Below, one piece after another: positions 51,385-61,076 of a DNA stretch of 64,000 nt. The first letter of the stretch is position 1; each line of letters begins with the position of its first letter. Origin of the DNA: JAHBNG01 sp039028975 (lineage in GTDB: Bacteria; Chloroflexota; Anaerolineae; Caldilineales; Caldilineaceae); NCBI GenBank assembly GCA_039028975.1, contig JBCCHB010000067.1, positions 1 to 64,000 on the forward strand, read 5' to 3'. A program made the position numbers and the translations under genes. The notes below the pieces were generated by a model. That model was not told the DNA's origin. It did not search any database and saw only the letters and a list, made by a program, of their open reading frames with translations.

Positions 51385-54231
51385 TTATGACCCGCTGCCA
51401 ATTTCTTTTCGTGCGAGTAAGGCTGTGCCGCCCAACTCTCTACTGAATGTAAAACCTAACTTGTCACAGATCATCCTCATGCCTCTATTCTGGGGGAGGA
51501 TGCTGCCAACAACGGCATCGATCTCTTCATCTCTTGCAATGACTAAAAGTCGGCGTAATAACTCTGTCCCAAGCCCCTGCTGCTGGTAGCCATCACCAAC
51601 CAGCAGGGCAAATTCTGCTTCATTTAAACCATGGAGTCGAACCAACTGCCCCACAGCAATAATCTGGTTTGTTCGTTGATGCGGTCTTTGAGATACCTCA
51701 ACGGACATGGTCTGATCTTTTCCATTTATATCCGTAGTACCCTCTTCTGTCGGCCCTGGATTCTCTCCTTCTGCACCTTCTGGCTCACTGGATGAAACCT
51801 GCTCTACAACCAATGTCATCTCCAGATCATAATCAATAAAGCAGAAGCGTGCCAGACGGTCGTGGCTGGTTAACTGACCCACAGAGATTGGATAAAAGTA
51901 CCGTAGATAGATAGTGTCTTCAGATAGGGTTTGATTAAAGGTCGCCATCAGCGGTTCATCTTCCGGGCCAATGGGACGAATGGTCACCTGGGTCCCATTG
52001 CGAAGCGTCCACGACCGAGCATACTGACCTGGATAGGGGCGAATGGCTGGACGAGTGAGTTCTGTATCGGGCAAGATGGCATCATGTAGATGTACTTGGC
52101 TTTGTAAGACCGTTAGGGCTTTCGGCGAATTTGAATCAGCCAGCAGTGAATCTTCAACACTTACCTCCAAATCAATTGAGCGGATGCGGCGTTGCTCCGC
52201 TACCAAACGGCTAAAGCGAACCAGTAACCCCTCGAGTGTTTCTACACTGAAGGCATCACTTTCAGTCAGCGTAAGTGGACGTAATCGCTGGGTTCGTTCG
52301 ATGAGATGGCGGGCCAACGTGGATGTGAGTGGGGGGAGAGCCAGGATGCCATAGTCATGAATTTTCGATGTCTCATAGTGATTATCACCCAACTGGAGGA
52401 TGGGTCCGAATTGAGGATCATAGTGACTCCCAATCTTTAATCGATTGCTGCTGGCCCGAATTTGGGGCTGCACAATAACACCATGATAGTGTTCTGGCCC
52501 CACATGTAAGCTGACCGTCGCTTGAATGGCTCGAACAGCCTGGCGAACGGCTTCCACCCCTGTTAGGTTTCGCCATATGCCATCGACTTCACCGGGCGTT
52601 TGGAGCGTCTCCGAGTGTAGCGTCACCGTCACGGGGAACCCCATCTCTTGGGCAGCATTTGCCGCATCATCCGGTGACGATGCCAAGATGGTTGGATGAG
52701 TATGAATGTTGTAGCGTTCTAACAACATGCTGCACTCAAAGCTGTTTAGCCAACCCCGCTGCTGCGTTTGGGCGTGGCCAATGATGTCGGTGGCCGTCAA
52801 CGAATCATCTCGGCCTTTGTCTGATGCTGGGATGTAGATCGGTGTCTCAAAGAGTCTCTGGATAGTTCGAGCATGTTGCCACATATAATTGAAAATGCGA
52901 GCAGCCGAGTCCGGATAGTTTAGCGTCGGGATCTCAGCCTGATTGAGGATCCCTCGCCCTGCGGCTATGTCCGTTCCGCCCATCCAAGTAGCTAAGACAG
53001 GTTTCTTGATATTGGCAACGATTTCCTGTATGGCCTCAGCCGTTCGGGTCGGATCAGTCATGTCTTGAGGCGTTAATACAACTAGAATCCCGTGCACATC
53101 TGGATCCTGGGCCACAATCTCCAGCGCTTGGGCAAAGTGCTCGGGCGTTGCCTCACCCAATAGATCAACTGGATTGCTACGGCTCCAATAGGACGGCAAA
53201 AGCGCGTCTAGTTGTCCTAACGTTTCATTACTTAGTGAGGATAATTGTCCACCACCAGAAATAAGTGCATCCGCAGCCAATATACCTGGTCCACCGGCGT
53301 TGGTCAGGATGACAAGATTGGCGCCTTTGGGGCGTGGCTGCTTGGATAAGACACCAGCCATATAAAAGAGTTCCGCAGTGCGCTCAACTCGCAAGACCCC
53401 GCTACGCCGAAATGCTGCATCCATAACCAAGTCATCCCCAGGGGTGGCCCCCACATGAACAGAAACAGCCTGGGCCGTTTGACGGTTTCGACCAGCCTTG
53501 AGCAGGACAATCGGCTTCCGCTGAGCGACTGCTCTTGCTGCCGAGAGAAAGCCACGCGGCCCATCCATTGATTCCATATAGATGATGATGCTGCGGGTAT
53601 GGGGATCATCACCCAGGTAGTGGATCATGTCACTCCAGTTGACGTCAAGCATGGCTCCGATGGAGATCACTTTGCTAAAGCCCGCATTCTCCTGGATGCT
53701 CCAATCAAGCATGGCTGAGAGGATAGCACCGCTCTGGCTGATCAATCCTACATTGCCAGGGCGGGCCAAGTGGGGAGCGAAGGTGGCATTGAGTCCCTTG
53801 TATGGATTCATCACGCCCAAGCAGTTCGGCCCGATCAACCTCATACGAGATTGGTTAGCCGCCTTTAGCACCCGTTTCTCTAGCTGCTTTCCATCTCGCC
53901 CCGTTTCGCCAAACCCAGCGGAAATGATGATTGCTCCCTTGGCGTCTGCGCTAGCACACTCTTCCACAATGCGGGCCACTGTCTTGGCGGGCGTAGCAAT
54001 AATGGCCAGATCAACAGCGTGCCCCAGCTCTTTGATTCGTGAGGGTGCAGGGATGCCCATGACCTTTGTGCGCCTGAGATTAACGGGAATCACCTCGCCA
54101 TCAAAGGGGCTATTGAGTAGATTGATCATCAGTGAACGCCCCACACTACCTGGACGTTCGCTAGCGCCAATGACAGCCACACGCTTTGGTTCGAAGATAT
54201 GTTCAAGGGCGTGGGTACGAATAATAGACAT
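51385..54231 (-). CDS. ADP-forming acyl-CoA synthetase fused to GNAT acetyltransferase
   Basis: The 948-residue protein has a CoA-binding Rossmann domain (about 10-130, VAVIGASERPGSVGRSL), succinyl-CoA-synthetase-like ligase domains (140-460) and an ATP-grasp domain (about 490-690). A C-terminal GNAT domain (about 770-945, VGDGYQQQGLGTELLRRLL) follows. The phosphohistidine candidate is H259 in SVHVGATPGD. This layout is that of Pat/YfiQ and related ADP-forming acetate-CoA ligases that acetylate acetyl-CoA synthetase. Whether the ligase is active or only senses acetyl-CoA is open; the His argues it can be active. Confidence 0.92.
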   Translation of the reverse strand: MSIIRTHALEHIFEPKRVAVIGASERPGSVGRSLMINLLNSPFDGEVIPVNLRRTKVMGIPAPSRIKELGHAVDLAIIATPAKTVARIVEECASADAKGAIIISAGFGETGRDGKQLEKRVLKAANQSRMRLIGPNCLGVMNPYKGLNATFAPHLARPGNVGLISQSGAILSAMLDWSIQENAGFSKVISIGAMLDVNWSDMIHYLGDDPHTRSIIIYMESMDGPRGFLSAARAVAQRKPIVLLKAGRNRQTAQAVSVHVGATPGDDLVMDAAFRRSGVLRVERTAELFYMAGVLSKQPRPKGANLVILTNAGGPGILAADALISGGGQLSSLSNETLGQLDALLPSYWSRSNPVDLLGEATPEHFAQALEIVAQDPDVHGILVVLTPQDMTDPTRTAEAIQEIVANIKKPVLATWMGGTDIAAGRGILNQAEIPTLNYPDSAARIFNYMWQHARTIQRLFETPIYIPASDKGRDDSLTATDIIGHAQTQQRGWLNSFECSMLLERYNIHTHPTILASSPDDAANAAQEMGFPVTVTLHSETLQTPGEVDGIWRNLTGVEAVRQAVRAIQATVSLHVGPEHYHGVIVQPQIRASSNRLKIGSHYDPQFGPILQLGDNHYETSKIHDYGILALPPLTSTLARHLIERTQRLRPLTLTESDAFSVETLEGLLVRFSRLVAEQRRIRSIDLEVSVEDSLLADSNSPKALTVLQSQVHLHDAILPDTELTRPAIRPYPGQYARSWTLRNGTQVTIRPIGPEDEPLMATFNQTLSEDTIYLRYFYPISVGQLTSHDRLARFCFIDYDLEMTLVVEQVSSSEPEGAEGENPGPTEEGTTDINGKDQTMSVEVSQRPHQRTNQIIAVGQLVRLHGLNEAEFALLVGDGYQQQGLGTELLRRLLVIARDEEIDAVVGSILPQNRGMRMICDKLGFTFSRELGGTALLARKEIGSGS

Positions 54232-54285
54232 AAGGTCTGGGATTGCAGATTGGCAGATACTTTGAACTCACAAAAATGAAGATTC

Positions 54286-55077
54286 CTAACTTTTTGATGT
54301 GAGTTTAGCAGCTTCTTGTTGCTGACGTTGTTCCGCTTCGCGAATAACTTCTCTTTGTTTGACCACGGCTTCGGCGTGTTCTAGCTGGCTGAGTATGCTT
54401 TTGCGCCTTCTGTCTAAGGCTTCTAGAGTGGAGAGGCGACCGTAAGCGATGAGTACGTCACCCGGTTCGATGCAGGTGTTGCCTGTGGGTACGCCTAAAT
54501 AGTCCGCATCAAGTTGATTGACGCCCAGAACGATCACTCCCTCAGCCCTCAATTTAGCCTCGCCCAAGGTCAATCCAGCGATCCAATCATCGTCTTCGAT
54601 CTCCATTTCCACAATGCGATAGTCACCAGCTAACTGCATAAGGCTAGTGTAATCACGGATATCCAGATCTGTGTATCTATCGAGCATCCAGGTAATGAGC
54701 ACAGAGAGCCGCTGGTCAACCCATTTGGTCCCAATAATCAGCCAGAGAATTAGCAGAGCAGCAGCCAATACACTGAAGCGTTGAAGAATACGTTGGGGCG
54801 AATCCGTATCCACAAAGGTGAGGATAAAGGTTGATATAGCGCTAACAAACCCCAGGTTACCCAACAGTATCAGGAGCATCACAATCTTCCTGCGGACCGG
54901 ATGGTTGACCACCTTTTCGGATTCCGTCGTGGTAAAACCAGCCCCGGTAAAGGCTGAGCGCGTCTGGAATCGAGCGACTTCATTGGATAGACCGGTATGA
55001 GCCAGGGCAATGGTAGCCACCCGCATAATCAGTGCAGAGAGGACAATAATGATAAAGAGGGAAACAATTGGGATCAT
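54286..55077 (-). CDS. Membrane protein with TrkA-C (RCK) domain
   Basis: The 263-residue protein has three to four N-terminal helices (about 3-24, 60-88 and 98-118), then a TrkA-C domain (about 150-225) ending EPGDVLIAYGRLSTLEAL and a charged coiled-coil tail (EREVIREAEQRQQQEAAK). TrkA-C domains bind small ligands such as nucleotides and gate ion transport. The short membrane part suggests a channel- or transporter-associated regulator. The FTGAGFTTTES motif resembles the selectivity-like loop of Trk/Ktr K+ transporters but in a much reduced form. Gap to the phosphatase gene is 27 bases. Confidence 0.8.
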   Translation of the reverse strand: MIPIVSLFIIIVLSALIMRVATIALAHTGLSNEVARFQTRSAFTGAGFTTTESEKVVNHPVRRKIVMLLILLGNLGFVSAISTFILTFVDTDSPQRILQRFSVLAAALLILWLIIGTKWVDQRLSVLITWMLDRYTDLDIRDYTSLMQLAGDYRIVEMEIEDDDWIAGLTLGEAKLRAEGVIVLGVNQLDADYLGVPTGNTCIEPGDVLIAYGRLSTLEALDRRRKSILSQLEHAEAVVKQREVIREAEQRQQQEAAKLTSKS

Positions 55078-55104
55078 AAAAGCTAGTACTGATTATTTGG
55101 AGAA

Positions 55105-55854
55105 CTACTCAACAAACAGTTCTGGTGTAAAGTGCTCTGTCCGGTTGATGTATCGGAGAACCAGGCGTCCATCGTCAGGAAAGTCCACTTGGGTGATGGC
55201 CGTATTGTAGTGAATATAGTAGAAATCGTCGCCAGGAAGCTGTCTTAAGAGCGCCTTCAGGAGACGATCGATAAAATCTCCATGTGCTACCAAGGCAACG
55301 TGCTCTTCCACATCCGACTTAGCAAATTGCTCTGCAAGTTGAATCAAGCGAGAGGCAGTACGTTTGGCCCGCTCTACGCATCCGGACCATGGCTCATAGG
55401 TTCCGGTCCACCATCCGTTCTCTGTTATCTCGTCTGGGAGGATATAGCCAGGGAAACGTTCTATCATCTCTGTGCGCGTTAAACCAGGGAAACCTTGCCA
55501 AGAATCAGGATCTTGGGGATGCCCCTCAAAGAGACCACCCTGTTCATGAATGTCTATCAGCACCTCTGGATTAATGCCTAAGGCTTGCTGAATGGGTTGC
55601 GCTGTTTGCATAGCTCGCAACATGGCACTACAGTAAATTCGAGTAATGCCGTATCCCGTACTCGCCTTAATTCCGTTGAGGTGCTCAGCTACGGTTACTT
55701 TGGCCAAATGTTCAGCAACAGCATGGGCTTGTCTGTGACCTAGTTCTGTAAGGGGCGGCTCGTACGTACGCTTTTGGATATATTCCTCATAGGGCAGTTG
55801 CCTACCAAGCCGATTATTGGTCGATTCACCGTGTCGGATGATGTACAGTCTCAT
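55105..55854 (-). CDS. Histidine-phosphatase family protein
   Basis: The 249-residue protein belongs to the phosphoglycerate-mutase-like superfamily with catalytic YIIRHGESTNNR (His8) and the second His in VALVAHGDFIDRLL. Members hydrolyse phosphate esters with a phospho-His intermediate; the substrate is unknown. It overlaps the GNAT gene by 29 bases and forms one transcription unit with it. Confidence 0.92.
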   Translation of the reverse strand: MRLYIIRHGESTNNRLGRQLPYEEYIQKRTYEPPLTELGHRQAHAVAEHLAKVTVAEHLNGIKASTGYGITRIYCSAMLRAMQTAQPIQQALGINPEVLIDIHEQGGLFEGHPQDPDSWQGFPGLTRTEMIERFPGYILPDEITENGWWTGTYEPWSGCVERAKRTASRLIQLAEQFAKSDVEEHVALVAHGDFIDRLLKALLRQLPGDDFYYIHYNTAITQVDFPDDGRLVLRYINRTEHFTPELFVE

Positions 55855-56383
55855 TTGCTATGTCAATCTCCATATATAAGAGTCGGACAAACCGTTGGCC
55901 TGACCGGATGCGGTTGGCTTCTCCTGTCAGTTCAAAGCCAATATGGGTAAAAAATTTGAGGGCATCTGTATTGAACTGCTCCACGCCTAGGCGAACGCGC
56001 TGAATCTTTGCCTCTTTGCGCAACCAGTTGATCAGCAAGCGCCACGCTTTACGACCAATACCCTGTCTTTGATAGGGTTCGGCTACCATAATCATTCCCA
56101 AGTAAGCCATCTGATCATCTGGCCAATCGAGCCGAAAATCAACAAGGCCAATCAGCTCACCACCGGCAGAAGGATTCGTCCTCTCTAGTCTTCGAACAAT
56201 GCCCAACATAGTGCGTCCTAGTGTCTCTTGGGCTTCATCCATATCCTTGATAGCTTGGTCGGGAGGTGCGCTGGGCAGTTCCGACATTTGCCAATAGGAA
56301 GCTGTTTGCGCATAGACGCCCTGTAGAGCTTCGGCATGAGCCTCTTTGGTCAGAGGAATCAGTGTAATGGGTGTTGGTTGCAT
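55826..56383 (-). CDS. GNAT N-acetyltransferase (RimJ/RimL-like)
   Basis: The 185-residue GNAT has LGMIMVAEPYQRQGIGRKAWRLLINWL as its acetyl-CoA-binding motif and VRLGVEQFNTDALKFFTHIGFELTGEANRI in the late core. Such enzymes modify protein N-termini or small amines. It overlaps the phosphatase gene. A family B palindrome lies directly upstream. Confidence 0.9.
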   Translation of the reverse strand: MQPTPITLIPLTKEAHAEALQGVYAQTASYWQMSELPSAPPDQAIKDMDEAQETLGRTMLGIVRRLERTNPSAGGELIGLVDFRLDWPDDQMAYLGMIMVAEPYQRQGIGRKAWRLLINWLRKEAKIQRVRLGVEQFNTDALKFFTHIGFELTGEANRIRSGQRFVRLLYMEIDIANETVHHPTR

Positions 56384-56388
56384 GGCAA

Positions 56389-56480
56389 TTTATAGATGGC
56401 CAGGTGTATGGCCAGAAAAGCTTGTCCTTACCTTCATGGGGATACCCCCATCTCACAACTTCCTAGAGTGGATTGGATAG
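56389..56480. repeat. Family B palindrome
   Basis: TATAGATGGCCAGGTGTATGGCC with AGAAAAGCTTGTCC is followed by CATGGGGATACCCCCATC. The left terminal arm is well preserved; the right is decayed. Confidence 0.6.
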
Positions 56481-56508
56481 GAGTCGGGGCAGGACTATTT
56501 TGGCAAAG

Positions 56509-58251
56509 TTACTGCACATTCTGCACTTGAATACGAATATTGCGGAGAGTTGTTTGGGTCTCTTTGAAGGCTGCATCTAAATTTTCTAATTTGTCGCGTT
56601 CCACACGGACAAATCGGGTGTATGGGGCAATGGCTTCCCGAACCCGTAGAATGCTCTCGCCCATTTCATTCTCAAATTGGCGAGTCATTACATCATGTAA
56701 ATTATCGCGTAGGGCATTGATCTGCTCCCGCAGCTCTTTTTTGAACCTATCTTTGCGAGCCGGGAGGATATACAGACCCAAAGCGGCTACAGCGCTGGCA
56801 CCAACAACCCCAGTAACATCCATCCACGTGGCGCTCAAGATTGCCACCAATGCTGAACCAAGACCGATGGCTCCTGCACCAACTGCTGCCGTTTGGACCA
56901 GCGAACGCTGTACTTGTTCGGCCAGTTTTAGAGACTCTGCCTCTTTGTCATAGCTATCAACCACCTCTCGGGCCGAACGGCCGATTTGGTTGAGCATGGC
57001 TTGACGATTGAACTCAAAATCACCCTGAACCGTACCTACGATACGATCTGCATGGATCACCGAACGACGATTAAGATACTCCATGATGTCGCGCCATTGC
57101 CGATAGTCCTTATCAATCATCCAGTCGATTAGTTCATTGATCTGTTGATCGGCGTCCCGACTGAGCTCTCCAACTACATCTCGTTCAAAGGACGCTCTTA
57201 ATGCATCACTATTGAGTAGCGAGAAGACGTTGGTAATTCGTAAATTGGTATCTGCATATTGATCGCCCCGCTCGGCCATTTCAAAGAGAAGATTATCCAC
57301 GTGACTAAGTTGATATTTAAAGTCGCGGCGCATGTCCATCTGGTAAGCTTCCAACTGCTCATCGATGGTATCTAGGGTCTTGAAGTCATCAGTCAGCACT
57401 TCACGGCGATTTTGAATGACTTCGCTGTATTTTTCGATGAGTCGTTGGCTGATGCCAATGGGGTTTTCAAGCTTGAGCCGAATACGTTCTTTGGTATCCA
57501 GTGTCTCTAGCATAAAGGTCTCAAGCTTTTCAAACTGGCTCTCCTGCCACAGTGTATCCGCTTTCTCCTTCCCTGTGGTTTTGGCTTCCAGCGCTTGTCG
57601 AGCACTTACGGGGAAGATTTCCGGCTCCGTTCCCAGCAGTTGGGTTGCATTGTCACCAACAAATTCGAGGATCTGTCGACGATCTTCTTCACCCGAGATG
57701 AGATCAAATTTGTTTACTACTATGAGGATCTTTTTGCCCCACTGTCGAATCTGCTCTAAAAAGGTCCGTTCGCTTTCACTAAATGGACGATCAGCACTTG
57801 TTACAAAGAGAACCAGATCGCTACGGGGCACAAAATGCTCGGTAATCTTCTGATGCCGCTTGATGACAGCATTGGTACCCGGCGTATCAACCAAGTTAAT
57901 TTCAGTAAGCCACTCAACAGGCATCTCCAAGACCAGAATGTCTTCGTCAATGGTCTCTTTACGGATCTCCGGTCCATAGCGTAGAAGATGAATATTATCG
58001 GTGGTGGGCGTAACGCCTTCAGTCAGGAGTCGTTGACCCAACATGGCATTGAGAAAAGCTGTTTTGCCAGCATTAAATTCACCTACAACGACCAGCAGAA
58101 AGAGTTCATCTAACTGAGCCAAACTACTCTTAAGAAGATTTAGATCATCTTCGTCTGCATCTAGTCTGGTAAGTTGAACGCGGAGTTCCTCTAGCAGAGA
58201 GCGCTCTTGTTGAATCAACAGATTGTGTTCTTCAGAAATGATACGTTGCAA
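56509..58251 (-). CDS. Dynamin-like GTPase
   Basis: A ~580-residue bacterial dynamin-family protein. The GTPase motifs are G1 GEFNAGKT (about 57-64), G2 Thr in VTPTTD, G3 LVDTPG and G4 NKFD. A long helical stalk follows, then a hydrophobic paddle-like region (about 460-500, GAIGLGSALVAILSATWMD...) and a helical end. These proteins remodel membranes, aid stress resistance or help in phage defence. An AAGGG seven bases before the TTG at 58251 supports that start; a TTG at 58266 is the longer alternative. It stands alone. Confidence 0.9.
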   Translation of the reverse strand: MQRIISEEHNLLIQQERSLLEELRVQLTRLDADEDDLNLLKSSLAQLDELFLLVVVGEFNAGKTAFLNAMLGQRLLTEGVTPTTDNIHLLRYGPEIRKETIDEDILVLEMPVEWLTEINLVDTPGTNAVIKRHQKITEHFVPRSDLVLFVTSADRPFSESERTFLEQIRQWGKKILIVVNKFDLISGEEDRRQILEFVGDNATQLLGTEPEIFPVSARQALEAKTTGKEKADTLWQESQFEKLETFMLETLDTKERIRLKLENPIGISQRLIEKYSEVIQNRREVLTDDFKTLDTIDEQLEAYQMDMRRDFKYQLSHVDNLLFEMAERGDQYADTNLRITNVFSLLNSDALRASFERDVVGELSRDADQQINELIDWMIDKDYRQWRDIMEYLNRRSVIHADRIVGTVQGDFEFNRQAMLNQIGRSAREVVDSYDKEAESLKLAEQVQRSLVQTAAVGAGAIGLGSALVAILSATWMDVTGVVGASAVAALGLYILPARKDRFKKELREQINALRDNLHDVMTRQFENEMGESILRVREAIAPYTRFVRVERDKLENLDAAFKETQTTLRNIRIQVQNVQ

Positions 58252-58552
58252 GATAGTACCCTTCAATAATCAGATTTACACAGGTAGTCAAGTTAAATAA
58301 AAATAATTTCTTCATTTTAGCATATAATTTATCTTTACCGGGTATCAAAAACGTTTTGATAGCTGTTTAGGATTGAGCCATCAGCGACGAACAAATCGAA
58401 CTAGAGCCTATGTGGCTCGATGTCCACTGGCAAACAGATAATGGACCAACCCTGTGTGGTGGCACGTCCAAATCTGAGTCCGCCTGAGTTATGTGATAGA
58501 ATACTTTGACTATAGTGGGGACGCGAGGATTGATAGAAAAAGGATCTAACTT

Positions 58553-59173
58553 ATGGGCAATTCTATACCAACAGGCTCTGTTGAGGTACCCGAAATTGAA
58601 GTACACAATGAGGTTCGTCTGCCAGCGGGAAAAAGTGCTGTCATCGTTGTGGATATGCAAAATGACTTTGTCAAACCTGAAGGAACTTTAGTTGTTCCTG
58701 ATGCAGCTGATACGATTCCATCCATTCAGCAACTATTGGAAAAGGCACGCAGCCATCAGGTTCCAGTTACCTACACTCAAGATAGCCATAGGGAGGGCGA
58801 TCCTGAGTGGAAAATCTGGCCAGAGCATTGCCGTGTAGATACTTGGGGTTGGCAGATTATTGATGAACTAAAGCCAGAACCAGGTGATCTCATCTGCCCC
58901 AAATGTCGCTATGATGGGTTTTATGGAACGTGGCTGGATCATCATCTGAGCAGAATGTGGCAGGTGGAGCATCTTGTCATTGTCGGGACGGTCTCAAGCA
59001 TCTGTGTATTGCATACGGCTGCGGCCGCAGGGCTTCGCTGGTTTAATGTTGTGGTACCAGCCGATTGCACATCAGCCTTAACTGACTTTGATCAAGCGCT
59101 CACGCTGCGACAGGTCTCTTTTCTATATCTGGGGAAAGTTGCCCAAGGGGTTGAAAGCATTATTTTTGAGTAG
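58553..59173 (+). CDS. Isochorismatase-family cysteine hydrolase
   Basis: The 206-residue hydrolase has the catalytic triad D34 (VVDMQNDF), K117 (PKCRYDGF) and C151 (SSICVLHTA), with the cis-peptide VGTVSS before the Cys. Members include nicotinamidases, pyrazinamidases and carbamoyl hydrolases; the substrate is not known. AAAAAGGATCTAACTT before ATG is a good ribosome binding site. A family A palindrome follows its stop by 16 bases. Confidence 0.92.
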   Translation: MGNSIPTGSVEVPEIEVHNEVRLPAGKSAVIVVDMQNDFVKPEGTLVVPDAADTIPSIQQLLEKARSHQVPVTYTQDSHREGDPEWKIWPEHCRVDTWGWQIIDELKPEPGDLICPKCRYDGFYGTWLDHHLSRMWQVEHLVIVGTVSSICVLHTAAAAGLRWFNVVVPADCTSALTDFDQALTLRQVSFLYLGKVAQGVESIIFE

Positions 59174-59189
59174 AAGGTTACAAGGACTA

Positions 59190-59273
59190 AAGTGCGGTTG
59201 TATTGAAAACGGTAGTTTCCGATTGCCTCTACCGGAGAAGACGAACTACCGTTTTCAAACAGAGCTCACTATA
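59190..59273. repeat. Family A palindrome (subfamily A')
   Basis: Ends AAGTGCGGTTGTATTG and AGAGCTCACTATA; arms GAAAACGGTAGTT and AACTACCGTTTTC are perfect. Closest to the copy at 49720, in opposite orientation. Confidence 0.9.
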
Positions 59274-59315
59274 ATGATAGTGGATGGTCCAACCATCCAC
59301 TACCACAATGTACTA

Positions 59316-59882
59316 TCAGCCCACTTCAGGTTGAAGTACACCATAGTGGCCATCTTTGCGCCGGTAGAGCAAGTTTATTGCATTCTCTGAATTGTTGTAG
59401 TAGAGGAAGAAATCATGCCCAAGCAGTTCTAGTTGTTCTTGGGCCTCATCTTCATCCATCGCCTGAACAAGAAATCGTTTATGACGCATGATTCTGGGCG
59501 CTTCATCTTCTTCAATCTCCTCGGCAATAGCCGTTGCGGCCATGACGGCCTCAGTATTCGTCACCAATGAGGCTTTCCGCCGTCGATTTTTGCGCCGACC
59601 TTCTACTTTTTCTATCTGGCGGGACATTTTTTCCATCGCGGCATCAATAGAAGCGAAAATATCACCGGTAGACACCTCTGAACGCAGTATTTTTCGGTTT
59701 CCTAGAAGAGTTAGTTGAAATGTGTAGCGATCACTTTGAGAGCGAGTATTGCTTTCAGTCAGCTCACCACGAACTTCTTCAATCGAAGCAAGATGTCGCT
59801 CCAATCGACTCACTTTCTTTTCGACGTACTCCTGAATATGCTCAGTAATTTCTACGTTTCTACCTTGTACAATGAGGTCCAT
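59316..59882 (-). CDS. hpf: Ribosome hibernation promoting factor, long form
   Basis: The 188-residue HPF long form has an N-terminal ribosome-binding domain (about 1-100, MDLIVQGRNVEITEHIQEYVEKKVSRLERHL) and a C-terminal dimerisation domain (about 130-188, DEAQEQLELLGHDFFLYYNNSENAINLLYRRKDGHYGVLQP). The long form dimerises 70S ribosomes into 100S in stationary phase. The start is the ATG at 59882 after AAAGGTAGC. Confidence 0.95.
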   Translation of the reverse strand: MDLIVQGRNVEITEHIQEYVEKKVSRLERHLASIEEVRGELTESNTRSQSDRYTFQLTLLGNRKILRSEVSTGDIFASIDAAMEKMSRQIEKVEGRRKNRRRKASLVTNTEAVMAATAIAEEIEEDEAPRIMRHKRFLVQAMDEDEAQEQLELLGHDFFLYYNNSENAINLLYRRKDGHYGVLQPEVG

Positions 59883-60225
59883 TTTCGCTGCTACCTTTCG
59901 CGCACAGCAATGTACGCACACAGATTCGTTTCATCCACGAATATCCTAAAGTAACTCTTGGGCGCTGTACACAAACACTCAATGCCTGACGTAGCCCATT
60001 TGCACTTTGGTAATCGACAATCATAACCTTCCTCCATAGGCCATGATCTACTAATACTTATAACATATTGCAGGACTGAATCTAGAGTATACAGAAAAAG
60101 GAATTAGAAGTAAACAAGCCAAAATTTAGCAAGAACTCCTGACAGATTCAGCCCTGACTACCTTATCGATTTCACGACAGGTTCGTAGTAATCGAAGCTT
60201 TGTCGATTGGGACAAATCCCCTGAA
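59883..60225. other. Intergenic region, nothing recognised
   Basis: 343 bases between the comF stop and the hpf start. It is AT-rich and presumably holds the hpf promoter; no repeat of family A or B and no credible small gene is seen. Confidence 0.5.
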
Positions 60226-61032
60226 CTAGATCGCCCTAGCGTGATCTGTATATCCAGCCATTGCTAGGGTGAGGCCATAAACGGCAGCGGCTCCAGCTTC
60301 CTGCAGTGCATTGGCACATGCATTAAGAGTGGCACCTGTCGTATATACATCATCGAGAATCAATACGTTCATTCCTGAAAGATCTTGTTGTACTTGAAAA
60401 GCACCGGCTACATTGGCCTGACGAGCATCAAAGTCAAGTCCGACCTGAGAGGATGCAAAGTGACGCCTGAGTAGCACCTCAGATTTGACTGGTTTTTGCA
60501 CAATTTCACCAAAGGATTCCGCCAAAAGCTGAGCTTGATTATAACCACGGTCTTGCAGGCGTTTAGGATGGAGAGGGACTGGTATAATCATATCTAGTGA
60601 GGAATCTATCTGATGCCAAGGCGTGCTTCGATAAGTTGCAACCAGATAACGTGCCAATGGTGCAGCCAGTTCCTTTTTGCCATCATATTTCAGCGCGTGA
60701 ATCGCACTTTGCAGCGGCATGGCAAATCGGGCCGCAGCCCGCGCCCATCTGAGCAACCACTCAGTCCGTTCACATTGAGCGCAGGTTATAATAGATTCCA
60801 ACTGAGGACGGCCACAACGAAAGCAGAGAGGTTCGGTCAATGGCCGAACCTCTTGCGAACAGTGTGGACAGAACAGATAGCCATTTTTCTTGCAAGCGAT
60901 ACACTGGGGAGGGAAGAGAAGGTTCAGCCCTTGTCCGAACCATCTTTGCCAATAATGAATACCCTGCCGGCTAGCATGATTACCTGACAAAATGGACAGT
61001 TTATCCCGCAGAGAATTGTTGAGGAGTGCCAT
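60226..61032 (-). CDS. comF: ComF-family phosphoribosyltransferase-like protein
   Basis: The 268-residue protein has a zinc-ribbon start (CIACKKNGYLFCPHC, CFRCGRPQ, CAQC) and a C-terminal PRT domain with the PRPP-binding motif VLILDDVYTTGAT. ComF proteins assist DNA uptake in competent bacteria, though the name is applied widely. It is followed upstream on the same strand by a small pilin-like gene and a response regulator, which is suggestive for a surface/competence context. Confidence 0.92.
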   Translation of the reverse strand: MALLNNSLRDKLSILSGNHASRQGIHYWQRWFGQGLNLLFPPQCIACKKNGYLFCPHCSQEVRPLTEPLCFRCGRPQLESIITCAQCERTEWLLRWARAAARFAMPLQSAIHALKYDGKKELAAPLARYLVATYRSTPWHQIDSSLDMIIPVPLHPKRLQDRGYNQAQLLAESFGEIVQKPVKSEVLLRRHFASSQVGLDFDARQANVAGAFQVQQDLSGMNVLILDDVYTTGATLNACANALQEAGAAAVYGLTLAMAGYTDHARAI

Positions 61033-61076
61033 GATGAATAATTGTGCAGCAAATTAATGGGATTGAATGCTTATGC

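Noticed and set aside
58367..58660. Minus-strand ORF upstream of the isochorismatase gene
   Set aside because: It overlaps the plus-strand gene start and its ribosome binding site and shows no coding features.
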